Assembly (NCBI RefSeq): GCF_000738005.1 | Contig: NZ_JHAL01000001.1 | Coordinates: 493,108 to 557,107, forward strand | Length of the DNA stretch: 64,000 bases | Direction of reading: 5' to 3' | DNA from: Bifidobacterium crudilactis | Lineage (GTDB): Bacteria; Actinomycetota; Actinomycetes; Actinomycetales; Bifidobacteriaceae | Shown here: positions 1 through 8,664 of the stretch, piece after piece | Layout of the letters: each line of letters opens with the position of its first letter | Numbering within the stretch: the first letter of the stretch is position 1 | Made by a program: the position numbers and the translations under genes | The notes under the pieces: model-generated | What the model was told of the DNA's origin: nothing | Seen by the model: only the letters and a program-made list of their open reading frames with translations | Databases searched by the model: none

Positions 1-278
1 CGAGCAGTCCGGGCGTTCGTGCCGAGCAGGCAGGGGCCGTGTTCTGGAAGGCGACGCTCTGGGGGCCTGACGGCAATATCATCGACGCCCATCATCTCGG
101 CGCGGCTGGCGAGGTGACGACGGTTTCGTCGCTTCCGCAGAGTGCCGCAGCGGAGCGGCAACCGGGCACTGAGCGCTTGGCGGACACAGGATCGGGTGTT
201 GTTGCGAGATTCGCATTGCTGTCGTTGACGCTTGTGGGATTTGCGGTGGCTCTTCATCTGGTGGCTTCGTCGCACTGA
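1..278 (+). CDS. C-terminal end of a sortase-anchored surface protein (5' truncated by window edge)
   Basis: The reading frame is open from base 3 with no start codon and runs into the window from upstream, so only the last 91 or so residues are visible. They end in a classical cell-wall sorting signal: an LADTG motif, a hydrophobic stretch (ARFALLSLTLVGFAVALHLV) and a short tail ending SSH. The motif is of the LAxTG type, which class E sortases of high-GC Gram-positives are known to use. The preceding residues (GAVFWKATLWGPDG) do not let me name the catalytic or binding domain. The GTG at 39 is internal and not a convincing start. The next gene, on the other strand, also encodes an LAxTG protein, so this may be another extracellular glycan-active enzyme; that is inference. 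Confidence 0.75.
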   Translation, partial: SSPGVRAEQAGAVFWKATLWGPDGNIIDAHHLGAAGEVTTVSSLPQSAAAERQPGTERLADTGSGVVARFALLSLTLVGFAVALHLVASSH

Positions 279-335
279 GCGGAGTGCCGAGGGTTCTGGC
301 CACGGCGATGTGTGACTGCCGTCTCGTACAGAAGA

Positions 336-390
336 CCACAACGGGCTGTGCCCTCGGAATAGCTCATCCCGAGGGCACAGCCCGTTGTGG
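336..390. terminator. Bidirectional terminator hairpin
   Basis: A perfect 22-bp inverted repeat (336-357 with 369-390) has an 11-nt loop and sits between two convergent genes ending at 278 (+) and 404 (-). There is no long T-run on either side. The position fits a terminator serving both genes. Confidence 0.8.
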
Positions 391-403
391 TTGTATCGGT
401 GAT

Positions 404-3400
404 TCAGTTTTCGTTCTTATGGTGCATGCTGTAGGAGATGCCTCCGGCAGCAAGCAGCAGCAGGGTCACGGCGATAACGGAAGCCATGCTGACTCCGGTG
501 CTTGCCAGCACCTTTTGAGCCGGTTGATGCTTGTCTGTCGTGCCGTTCGCATTCTGCGATGCGGGGGGTCCGCCTTGGTCTTTGCCGCCTGGTGTGGTAC
601 CGCTCCCGCCGTCCTCGCCTCCCGGGTTGTCGGTATCCTGCTGTGCGAAGGTCACGAAGGGCAGCACCACCTGCTGCTTCTTCAGACTCATCAGATCGGC
701 CTGACTCTGGCTGCCCGAGATGATATCAATCGCGTTGCTGTCCGTGGTTACGCTGTCATGAGCCGGAGTGTCGGCAACGTTACCCAGGCCGCCGCCGAAA
801 CGGTAGTTATGCACGAAGCTCGGGCAGGAATTCAACCCGTCCCAGCAGTCCTTGCTGAATACGGGACGGACGTTGCCGATGCCTTCGGAGTCTTCTGCGC
901 TGCTGAATATCGCGACCTGATATCCGGTGTTGCCCAGATCGATTCCGGTGAGTGCGTCAGACGGCACGGAGGCGACGATGGCGTTTCCTTGAACGACACT
1001 GAGGTCGACATCGGCGGATTTGCTGGGTTCGTTGCCGGGCTCATATACTCCGCTGCCATATCGTGCGCCGTTGTTCCTTCCGTCGGCGACTATGGCTTTC
1101 TGCCAGGCACCCTCGGTGAAGGTGTTGGTCCCCGGTAGTTCCGCCGTCGCAGCTGCGGTGGAACGCGCCTTCGACGACGATGCCTTCCCCAGATAGATGT
1201 TCAGCCTCTGGGTGCTCATGCCGTTGCCGCCCCATGCGTTCGTGATGCCGCCGTCCACGGTGGTGACGAAGCGGATGTTGCCCCCGTCCCGATATACGGA
1301 GAAGGTGCGGAGATCGAAGCTGCCCTTGTTGAATGCGCTGTCGCTCGGATACACGTAGCTTCCGGGCCCGTTGTCATCGCCCTTGGGGTCGTTCAGGCTT
1401 CCCACGAGTGTGCCGAAAGCATAGACCTTGTATCGTTTGACGGTCATTACTTGGTTGTCGCCGACTGCGGTGACGCGTACGGTATTCGATACATTCGGCA
1501 GGTTGACGGTGGTGCTGAATGCTCCGTTCGTCACAGGCACTTCGGAATAGTCTCCGTCGTTGACGGAAATTCGCACGCTGGCGGCATTGCTCTTTCCTGA
1601 AACCGGCAGGTCGCGCTTGGCTGCGGTCTCCCCGTCGTTGATACCGGACAGCTCCAGGGTGGGGGCATCGCCAGTGGCCTGTCCATCGGCTGTGGCGTCC
1701 CAGTTATCCCACAGACCTGCGTCGAAGTTCAGGCGGCCGAGTTCAGTGGATGACCAGTTGTCTCCCGACTTGATGATGGACGTTCCGCCCACCGTGTAGT
1801 TGTGCAGCAGCAAACCCTTACGGTCGGTGCTCTGGTTGCCGATGGAGACGGGTTTGCCGTCGGAATCGGTGAATGCCTTGAACAGGCTTTCCTGGGCACT
1901 CTGATTGAGTTTGTTCCATGAGTCGACGTGGAATCCGTTGATGGTGATGCTCTGGGTGTTCTGCATGGCGAAAATACGAATGCCGCAATTGACCATGCCT
2001 TCCACATTGGTGTTGGTGAAGGTCAGATTGCTGAAGTTCTTGCCGGTGTCTGCGGTGTTGGTGGCGCCCATGTCCAGATACGAGGACGAGGAATTGAACA
2101 CGCAGGTGTTGTATTTCTGGTCGTTCCAATACATGCGGTTGTGGATCACATCGGTGTTGGAGACGGCGACGTTGTCGACGTTGCGAGAGGTCCAGCCCCA
2201 CTGGAACACGGGTCCGTTCTCGTTCTTCCAGATGACGGTGTTGTCCACTTTCACGTTCGAGTGATAGAGCTTGATGACGTCGTCGTTGGAATGGAAGAAG
2301 GAGTTGCGCAGCGTGCTGCCCTTGTACATTTCCAGACCGTCGGTCTGCCAGTACCAGCCGCCTATCTGCTGGTAGTTGTTCACCGTCATGGCGAAGGGGC
2401 CGTCCTCGTCGCCGTACATCACGAAGGTGTGGTACGGGGGAGAGGCGACCGTCACGCCCTGCAGGTCGAGCGTCTGCGGGGAGCCGGTGGACTCGAATTG
2501 CAGCATCTTCACGCATGAGCTGTGGCAGTCGGATTTGTCGGCGGACAGATGGTTGTAGCCGTCTGCGGTATCTGCCTCATAGACGTACTGTTCACCTGAG
2601 AGCACGCCGTAGCCGGTGACTTTGAAGCTGTCGCCGGTGGAGAGGAATTCGAATGCACCCTTGACGTAGGCACCTGGAGCGAGATACACCCACTTGATGT
2701 TTTTCGGCAGTTGCGCACGATACTTGGACCCCATCCAGTAGGTACCTGGGTCAAAGTACAGGGTATCGATGCTGGAATCGATTGTGTCCAGTCCGCTCAT
2801 GTCTTTTTGTGTCACGTGTTTGACATTGGAGGCACTCGCGTCGGGTATGTGTTGACTTGCCGAGCCGCCGGTCAGCAGGGGCTGGGCGAATACCAGCATG
2901 GCGTTACGCGGCTCGGTGCTGACGGCCTGCCCGCTGGCGGCATCGGTGGTGAGCGCTCCGGAGCCTCCAGAGTTGTCGTTGTACGAAGTGATGAGCTGAG
3001 GGTCGAATTCTACCGAGAATCGGTATCCTGCGTCGCTGTATGGAACCTTGATGCGTACGGTGTTGTTGCCGATAAGCGTCTTCTCGAAGTTGTCGCTGGT
3101 CGGCCGAATGGTGACCTGATCCGCCGAGCTGATGGTCTGACCGGTGTCCAGCGTCACATCCACGTATGCATCTGCGGAATACTCGAAGGTGGACCAGGAC
3201 ATCGACATTCCTGCTTGAGATGAGAACTCGGCGCCGTCCTGTTCGGTATAGTCGATTTTCCCGTTGCCGTTGCGAGGCACGCTCATGTAGGTGAACGATT
3301 TGTACGACTCGTCGGGACTGGATGCGCTGGCGACCTGGGTCGTGTAAAACGGTGACTCCCTCACCGTATCGTCTGCGATGCTGTCAGATGTTTTCTTGGC

Positions 3401-3625
3401 GTTATCGTGCCACCAGGTGTGCAGGCTTTCGGTATCTGCGACCTGGGTGGCTGATTTTGCGGCCACGTTCTTCTGGGTTGTCGACCCTGCAGTCGGTTCG
3501 GCGGCTGTCGCCGTGATGACCGAGCTGCCGAGCATCATGAGTGCTGCGCCGATGGCGGTCAAAGCGATGAGCGAACGTCGCGAAGATGACCGATGGCGTG
3601 TAAGTTTCCCCCACTGGGCGTGCAT
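404..3625 (-). CDS. Secreted, cell-wall-anchored GH49 dextranase with glucodextranase-type C-terminal modules
   Basis: Predicted endo-dextranase cutting alpha-1,6-glucan outside the cell. Residues 1-42 are a signal peptide ending ATAA. Residues about 100-250 match the GH49 N-terminal beta-sandwich, and about 285-640 are a right-handed beta-helix with the GH49 hallmark VYLAPGAYVKGAFEF. The catalytic acids are visible as D429 (WQTDGLE) and D448/D449 (HSNDDVIK), the pattern of the Asp triad known for Arthrobacter Dex49A. Residues about 655-737 resemble domain B and about 742-960 (NDPKGDDNGPGSYVYP) the C-terminal binding module of glucodextranase. A Gly/Pro-rich linker leads to LASTG (1040-1044), a membrane segment and a basic tail. 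An AGAAGGAG Shine-Dalgarno supports the ATG at 3625. Isopullulanase activity, also found in GH49, is the main alternative. It is transcribed away from the LacI gene and import operon. Confidence 0.88.
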   Translation of the reverse strand: MHAQWGKLTRHRSSSRRSLIALTAIGAALMMLGSSVITATAAEPTAGSTTQKNVAAKSATQVADTESLHTWWHDNAKKTSDSIADDTVRESPFYTTQVASASSPDESYKSFTYMSVPRNGNGKIDYTEQDGAEFSSQAGMSMSWSTFEYSADAYVDVTLDTGQTISSADQVTIRPTSDNFEKTLIGNNTVRIKVPYSDAGYRFSVEFDPQLITSYNDNSGGSGALTTDAASGQAVSTEPRNAMLVFAQPLLTGGSASQHIPDASASNVKHVTQKDMSGLDTIDSSIDTLYFDPGTYWMGSKYRAQLPKNIKWVYLAPGAYVKGAFEFLSTGDSFKVTGYGVLSGEQYVYEADTADGYNHLSADKSDCHSSCVKMLQFESTGSPQTLDLQGVTVASPPYHTFVMYGDEDGPFAMTVNNYQQIGGWYWQTDGLEMYKGSTLRNSFFHSNDDVIKLYHSNVKVDNTVIWKNENGPVFQWGWTSRNVDNVAVSNTDVIHNRMYWNDQKYNTCVFNSSSSYLDMGATNTADTGKNFSNLTFTNTNVEGMVNCGIRIFAMQNTQSITINGFHVDSWNKLNQSAQESLFKAFTDSDGKPVSIGNQSTDRKGLLLHNYTVGGTSIIKSGDNWSSTELGRLNFDAGLWDNWDATADGQATGDAPTLELSGINDGETAAKRDLPVSGKSNAASVRISVNDGDYSEVPVTNGAFSTTVNLPNVSNTVRVTAVGDNQVMTVKRYKVYAFGTLVGSLNDPKGDDNGPGSYVYPSDSAFNKGSFDLRTFSVYRDGGNIRFVTTVDGGITNAWGGNGMSTQRLNIYLGKASSSKARSTAAATAELPGTNTFTEGAWQKAIVADGRNNGARYGSGVYEPGNEPSKSADVDLSVVQGNAIVASVPSDALTGIDLGNTGYQVAIFSSAEDSEGIGNVRPVFSKDCWDGLNSCPSFVHNYRFGGGLGNVADTPAHDSVTTDSNAIDIISGSQSQADLMSLKKQQVVLPFVTFAQQDTDNPGGEDGGSGTTPGGKDQGGPPASQNANGTTDKHQPAQKVLASTGVSMASVIAVTLLLLAAGGISYSMHHKNEN

Positions 3626-3723
3626 TGAATCTCCTTCTGGTGTTCTTCTATAATCCCCGTTGATCAGTATGCCCTAGTCGCATCGTTGCGGGGCACGAAA
3701 ACAAGTGTAATGTATTGAATCTT

Positions 3724-3731
3724 TTGCGCAA
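3724..3731. promoter_or_regulatory. Possible LacI-type operator core upstream of the dextranase
   Basis: TTGCGCAA, an 8-bp palindrome with the central CG typical of LacI-family operators, lies about 100 bp upstream of the dextranase start. It sits between that gene and the LacI regulator. The flanks (CTT on the left, GTT on the right) do not extend the symmetry, so this is only a candidate. Confidence 0.3.
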
Positions 3732-3853
3732 GTTTCCAGTGGTTTGCATCCAGAACGGCGAGTCAATCCCTGAACTGGGGGCAGAACATAGGGTCTTCGT
3801 GTCGTAGCGACAACGGGAGCGACCTCAGGGATAGCGGATGTCGAGGAAGGATT

Positions 3854-4867
3854 TCAGCGACTGCTGCAGCGTCCGGTGGACTCGCGAACGATGAGTTCGG
3901 GTTCGAAGAGGAGCACATCGCGTCGATTCGCCAGTTTCTTGTTGTCCATCATGGCCATCAGCCCATTAACGGTGGATTGGCAAATTTTATCCACTGGCTG
4001 CCGGACCGTGGTCAAGGATGGGGACATGTACCTCATGGCAGGTGAATCGTCATATCCGGTGACGGAAATGTCTTTCGGAATGCTCAGGCCAAGAGAGCTG
4101 GTCGCCTTCACGGCACCCAGGGCGAGTTGGTCGCTTGCACAGGCGATTGCGGTGGCACCGCGCTCGATGAGAGCGCGCGCGGCCATTTGTCCTGATTCGA
4201 CGCCGTATGTGGTCCATGCGGTCATCTCTTCATTGTGCAGTATGTGCTCATCGAGGAAGAACTGTTGCGCGGCCTGGTATTTCAGGATGGTCGGATAGTG
4301 GTTTTTATCGCCCAGCAACAGTCCGATATTTCGGTGACCGAGGTCTCTCAGATGGCGCAGGGCCATGGTCATGGCGGTCTTGTCATCGGTTCCGGCGTAG
4401 AGACCGTTCATGTCTCGTGCCGCTCCGTTCAGGAATGCGGACGGGATGTTCCTCTCACTCAGGGACCGGTAGGTGCTGAGACCTGTGTCCTTCGTGTCGT
4501 ATTTGCCGGCAAGGAAGATTGCCGCAGACAGGGGTTGGTTCTGGAGCATGGCAAGATAGCCGTCTTCGGAGGTTCCTGAGGGCGTGTATGTGCATACGAT
4601 GACCAGGAATCCGCGCTGTGCGAGCAACGTGGTGAGCGATGTGATGTATTCGGGAAAGATGGGGTTGGACAGATCCGGTGTGATGATGGCCACCAGCCGT
4701 GTGCCATTGCGCTGGAGTCTTTCCAACGGCATTCCGAGAGACGTTATGGCTTCGAGCACATTGTCGCGTGAGTCGTCGGAGACTCCCGGTTTGGCGTTGA
4801 TGACGCGGGAAACCGTCGCCTGGCTGACGCCTGCTTTGGCTGCTATGTCTGCGAGTCTTGTTGCCAC
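3854..4867 (-). CDS. LacI-family sugar-responsive regulator (module A)
   Basis: The N-terminal helix-turn-helix TRLADIAAKAGVSQATVS follows the start closely. A periplasmic-binding-like ligand domain (DRLS/TGYDD-type signatures, here TGYDDSPAMRYMSP) runs to the end. I place the start at the GTG at 4867, because GGAG lies 8 nt upstream and LacI proteins normally begin just before TRLADIA. An ATG at 4933 or 4903 in the same frame would add 22 or 12 residues with no Shine-Dalgarno. The gene sits between the dextranase and the divergent transporter-glycosidase operon, so it probably represses both until an alpha-glucan-derived sugar is present. The effector is not determinable from sequence. Confidence 0.85.
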   Translation of the reverse strand: MATRLADIAAKAGVSQATVSRVINAKPGVSDDSRDNVLEAITSLGMPLERLQRNGTRLVAIITPDLSNPIFPEYITSLTTLLAQRGFLVIVCTYTPSGTSEDGYLAMLQNQPLSAAIFLAGKYDTKDTGLSTYRSLSERNIPSAFLNGAARDMNGLYAGTDDKTAMTMALRHLRDLGHRNIGLLLGDKNHYPTILKYQAAQQFFLDEHILHNEEMTAWTTYGVESGQMAARALIERGATAIACASDQLALGAVKATSSLGLSIPKDISVTGYDDSPAMRYMSPSLTTVRQPVDKICQSTVNGLMAMMDNKKLANRRDVLLFEPELIVRESTGRCSSR

Positions 4868-4956
4868 TGTTGGTGCTCCGATCCAAATGACTGCTTCGTC
4901 CATTGTGCCGCAGGGCGGGTATAAGGCATTCATTCTAATGAAAGAAACTGCAAGAG

Positions 4957-4973
4957 TTGCGAAAGAATTGCAA
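4957..4973. promoter_or_regulatory. Candidate operator in the LacI / transporter intergenic region
   Basis: TTGC-N9-GCAA lies in the roughly 200-bp region between the divergent LacI gene and the binding-protein gene. It is followed by TTTACA at 4978-4983, which could be a -35 element, but no good -10 is evident at the usual distance. This is weak evidence from symmetry and position only. Confidence 0.25.
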
Positions 4974-5068
4974 TGGGTTTACACTTTCAAATGCCTGAGA
5001 TGGTGGATTCCATGCAGGCAGCAACTATGGCGTTGCACATGGATCGAAGATCAAGGAGGAGACTTCGC

Positions 5069-6703
5069 ATGGTGAAGAAGAGCGTGATGTGGAAGGCCGG
5101 GGCTATGGCGTGCGTCGCTGTACTGGCGCTTTCCGCTTGCGGTGGCGGCAACGATTCCGCCACTACCAAAGACGGCAAGCCAATCGTGACCGTTCAGATC
5201 GTCAAGGACGCACGAGCTGAGAAAATGGCGAAAATGGGCTGGACCAAGGATCTTGAGAAAGCCTGTGATTGCTCCATTCAGTGGCAGGAAGTCGCGAGCT
5301 CGTCCTGGGATCAGCAGAAGCAGGCCTCGCTGGCTGCAGGTGAGGTCGCTGATGTGACCATCAGCGGTTTCGGATCTGGCGATATGGGCCAGTATGGCAG
5401 CCTGTTCATGGACCTCAAGCCGGAACTCAAGAGCATGCCCAACCTTTCCAAGCTGTTCAAGGCCGAGCCGTATTCACAGGTCATCTCAACCACGACCGAC
5501 GGAAAGATTCTCGGTTCCCCCACCGTCGCCCGCCCTGTGACCGCACGAACCAGCAATCACATGTTCATCAACAAGCAGTGGCTCGACAAGCTTGGTCTCC
5601 AGGTGCCCACCACCTGGGGTGAGCTCGAAACCGTGCTCAAGGCCTTCAAGACGCAGGACCCCAACGGCAATGGCAAGGCCGACGAGATTCCGATGGACTT
5701 CAACTCCCCGGGAACCGGTGGTTTCGGGCTGTTCCAGCCGAACGTGCTTCTTGCAAGCGCCGGCATCACCGTTCCAAACGGAGCATTGGGCATGTACGTC
5801 AAGGACGGCAAGGTCCAGAATTATCTGACTGACCCGAATTACAAGGAGCTGATTTCCTACCTGCACAATCTCTGGTCGGATGGGGTCATCTCGTCGGAAG
5901 CATTCACGCATGACTGGTCGAAGTATACCGGCACCGCAAAGGGCAACGGCACGACAGCGACCGTCGGTTTCACATGGATGTGGACGCCTTCCGATATCTT
6001 CGGACCTCAGCTCGCCAGCCAGTATGTGACCATCCCCTCGCTCAAGATGGATGCCAACCAGACCGAAACGCCTGTGTGGGCATATAACGGTGACGATCTC
6101 GCGTATCAGGCCGATAGGGCAGTGGTATCCGCCAAGGTGAAGAACAAGGAAGCCGCACTCAAGTTGGTCGACGCCTTCTACAGCCCTGACATTTCGATCC
6201 AAGCTCGTTACGGTTCCTTCGGGACCGCAGTCAAGCGCAATGCCGAGAACGATTACAAGGTGCTCGACCCTCCCGCGGATCACAACGGCGCATCCGACTG
6301 GCAGTTCTATCAGTCGCTGGCAGACGGTGCCCCGGGCTGGATCAGCGAGGACATGAAGCTTGACCTGCCTTCCGCACATACCGAAGTCAAGCCGGTCGAT
6401 GCGGTGTACGACAACGATTACAAGAACGTCGACTTCAACAAGGACGTCCTGTATGCGAACATGCCGATGACGCCGGAGCAGACCTCCACCTTGAACGCCA
6501 ACAACACCGGTATCACCCAGGGCGCGATGAGCAAGTTCGCACAGTGGGTCACCAAGGGTGGAGTCGACAACGAATGGGATGCATACGTCGCCAATCTGAA
6601 GAAGAACAAGCTCGACGAGAACATCAAGCTTGAACAGCAGATCTACGACAGCTTCAAGAAGAACATGGACACCATCGGAGTCAACCTCAACAGCACGAAC
6701 TGA
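5069..6703 (+). CDS. Sugar ABC transporter substrate-binding lipoprotein (module A)
   Basis: This extracellular solute-binding protein has 544 residues. The signal peptide has a lysine-rich start (MVKKSVMWK), a hydrophobic core and a lipobox LSAC followed by GGG, so it is lipid-anchored. Its length and the LplB/YtcP-type permeases downstream place it among the large family-1 binding proteins that import oligosaccharides. The frame is open upstream to 4973, but the ATG at 5069 is the start because AGGAGGA sits 8 nt before it and the signal peptide begins there. It is the first gene of an operon with GH13, two permeases and GH31. A likely ligand is isomalto-oligosaccharide released by the neighbouring dextranase, which is inferred from context. 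No ATPase is encoded here, so a shared MsiK-like ATPase elsewhere is expected. Confidence 0.9.
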   Translation: MVKKSVMWKAGAMACVAVLALSACGGGNDSATTKDGKPIVTVQIVKDARAEKMAKMGWTKDLEKACDCSIQWQEVASSSWDQQKQASLAAGEVADVTISGFGSGDMGQYGSLFMDLKPELKSMPNLSKLFKAEPYSQVISTTTDGKILGSPTVARPVTARTSNHMFINKQWLDKLGLQVPTTWGELETVLKAFKTQDPNGNGKADEIPMDFNSPGTGGFGLFQPNVLLASAGITVPNGALGMYVKDGKVQNYLTDPNYKELISYLHNLWSDGVISSEAFTHDWSKYTGTAKGNGTTATVGFTWMWTPSDIFGPQLASQYVTIPSLKMDANQTETPVWAYNGDDLAYQADRAVVSAKVKNKEAALKLVDAFYSPDISIQARYGSFGTAVKRNAENDYKVLDPPADHNGASDWQFYQSLADGAPGWISEDMKLDLPSAHTEVKPVDAVYDNDYKNVDFNKDVLYANMPMTPEQTSTLNANNTGITQGAMSKFAQWVTKGGVDNEWDAYVANLKKNKLDENIKLEQQIYDSFKKNMDTIGVNLNSTN

Positions 6704-6714
6704 GGTTGCGGTTT

Positions 6715-6804
6715 CTCATCCCGGGAAGGTCTCATGGCGAGACCGTCCCGGGATGAGTTCCGATGAGTATGAGCAATGCCGCCCGAAGAACATTCGTGCG
6801 GCAT
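6715..6804 (+). terminator. Two intra-operon hairpins after the binding-protein gene
   Basis: The first hairpin pairs 6715-6726 with 6746-6757 (12 bp), plus an inner GGTCTC/GAGACC stem. The second pairs ATGCCGC (6776-6782) with GCGGCAT (6798-6804), plus an inner CGAA/TTCG stem. There is no T-run. Such structures after a binding-protein gene commonly stabilise its mRNA or attenuate transcription, which raises binding protein relative to permeases. That role is inference here. Confidence 0.65.
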
Positions 6805-6830
6805 ATCAATGAGAGCAAAGAAGAGCAGTC

Positions 6831-8651
6831 ATGACCACTAAGCAACGTCAGCTCATTCCTGACGACGTACACACCAATGGCGCGACACCTAATCCCTGGT
6901 GGTCGAATGCGGTCGTGTATCAGATATATCCGCGTTCGTTCCAGGACAGCGACAATGACGGCTTCGGTGACCTCAAGGGCATCGCATCCCGTCTCGAGTA
7001 TCTGGCGCAGTTGGGGATTGACGCAATATGGCTGAGCCCTGTCTATCGTTCGCCCCAGGATGACAACGGATACGATATTTCCGATTATCGCGATATCGAT
7101 CCGATGTTCGGGACGTTGGACGATATGGACATGCTGCTCTCCGAGGCGCATGCCTTCGGCATCAAGATCATCATGGACCTGGTGGTGAATCACACCTCCG
7201 ACGAGCACGCATGGTTCCAGGCTTCGCGTGACCGCAACAGCGAATACGCGGACTGGTACTGGTGGCGTCCGGCACGCAAGGGATGCGAGCCCGGGACTCC
7301 CGGCGCGGAGCCGAATCGATGGGGCGGCACCTTCGGTGGTTCCGCATGGCAGTACGATCCTCAACGAGGCGAATATTATCTGCACACATTCTCGAAGAAA
7401 CAGCCCGACCTGAATTGGGAGAACCCCTCGGTTCGTCATGCGGTATACGACATGATGAACTGGTGGCTTGACCGAGGCGTTGACGGTTTCCGCATGGATG
7501 TCATCACCTTGATCTCCAAACGTATTGATGAGCAAGGAAAGCTTCCGGGAGAAGATGGCGGAGCGATTGCCGACGAGGAGGCTGGCGAGGAAGGATATTC
7601 CAGCCCGTGGCCTTTCAGTATGGACGGTCCCAGACTCGATGAGTATCTCCAGGAAATGAGGCGAGAGGTCTTTGCGGGTCGTAAGGGTCACCTCACCGTT
7701 GGCGAAGGCCAGGGTATTTCGCCGCAGCGCAATGAATACATCACTGATCCGGAGCATGAGGAACTCGATATGCTGTTCCTGTTCGACCATGTCGGTGTGG
7801 ACCAGAATGGTGCGAAATGGAATATGGAACAACTCGAGCTTCCGAAGCTTAAAGCCGCGATGGTCGAACAGCAGGAAGCGGTCAAGCATAACGGTTGGGC
7901 CAGCCTGTATTTCAACAATCACGATCAGCCGAGAGCCCTGTCACGGTGGGGAGACACATCTACCCCTGAAATGCGGGTCAAATCAGCCAAAGCGCTCGCC
8001 TTGATGCTGCATATGCATAAGGGAACTCCCTACGTGTATCAGGGTGAGGAAATCGGCATGACCAATGCGGGGTTCACCAAGCTCGAGCAATATCGCGACC
8101 TGGAATCCATCAACGCATATCACCAACGCGTGGATGAAGCTCAAGTTCAAGACGGAGCCTCCATGATGGATTCGCTGGCAAGGGTGAGCCGCGACAATTC
8201 GCGCACGCCGATGCAATGGGATGATTCGACCTACGCCGGTTTCACATCCGAGAATTCGTCGAATACGCCATGGCTTGCGGTGAACAAGAACAAAGACACC
8301 ATCAATGCTGCGGATCAAAGGGACCGCCCTGATTCGGTCTTCTCCTTCTACAAGGAGCTCATCGATCTCAGGCACGGCAATGTGGTGGTCGCCGCGGGTG
8401 ACTTTGCAGCTCTCGACGTGCAGGACGAGCATATCTACGCGTTCACAAGAAGCATCGGAGAGCAGCGTCTGCTGGTAGTCGTCAATGCTTCCTCGCAAGC
8501 CGCCTCTCTACCCGAGCAGACCGCTGCGCTGCTCGCTGATGCCGATGACGCGTCCCGTGTGCTCATCGCCAACGAGGATCACCAGAACATACTTCGACAG
8601 GTGGCAAGGCGAAAGCTCGAAGCCTGGTCGGCATTGGTTTACGAAATCTAG
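6831..8651 (+). CDS. GH13 oligo-1,6-glucosidase / dextran glucosidase
   Basis: This cytoplasmic alpha-glucosidase has 606 residues and no signal peptide. The GH13 conserved regions are in order: DLVVNHTSDEH (about 116-126), nucleophile D223 in GFRMDVI, acid/base E292 in LTVGEGQG, and D365 in NNHDQPR. The valine after the nucleophile and the QPDLNWEN block (191-198) are known marks of enzymes preferring alpha-1,6 linkages, as in oligo-1,6-glucosidase and dextran glucosidase. An alanine there would suggest alpha-1,4 or sucrose-like substrates. Its place between the binding protein and the permeases indicates that imported isomaltose-type oligosaccharides are its substrate. Trehalose synthase-like or isomaltulose activities are less likely. 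The ATG at 6831 follows an AAGAAGAG purine stretch. Confidence 0.9.
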   Translation: MTTKQRQLIPDDVHTNGATPNPWWSNAVVYQIYPRSFQDSDNDGFGDLKGIASRLEYLAQLGIDAIWLSPVYRSPQDDNGYDISDYRDIDPMFGTLDDMDMLLSEAHAFGIKIIMDLVVNHTSDEHAWFQASRDRNSEYADWYWWRPARKGCEPGTPGAEPNRWGGTFGGSAWQYDPQRGEYYLHTFSKKQPDLNWENPSVRHAVYDMMNWWLDRGVDGFRMDVITLISKRIDEQGKLPGEDGGAIADEEAGEEGYSSPWPFSMDGPRLDEYLQEMRREVFAGRKGHLTVGEGQGISPQRNEYITDPEHEELDMLFLFDHVGVDQNGAKWNMEQLELPKLKAAMVEQQEAVKHNGWASLYFNNHDQPRALSRWGDTSTPEMRVKSAKALALMLHMHKGTPYVYQGEEIGMTNAGFTKLEQYRDLESINAYHQRVDEAQVQDGASMMDSLARVSRDNSRTPMQWDDSTYAGFTSENSSNTPWLAVNKNKDTINAADQRDRPDSVFSFYKELIDLRHGNVVVAAGDFAALDVQDEHIYAFTRSIGEQRLLVVVNASSQAASLPEQTAALLADADDASRVLIANEDHQNILRQVARRKLEAWSALVYEI

Positions 8652-8664
8652 GATGGAGAAAGCT

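Noticed and set aside
284..1138. 284-codon plus-strand frame across the dextranase 3' part
   Set aside because: Antisense to the well-supported dextranase and its C-terminal domains; low-complexity composition and no start site.
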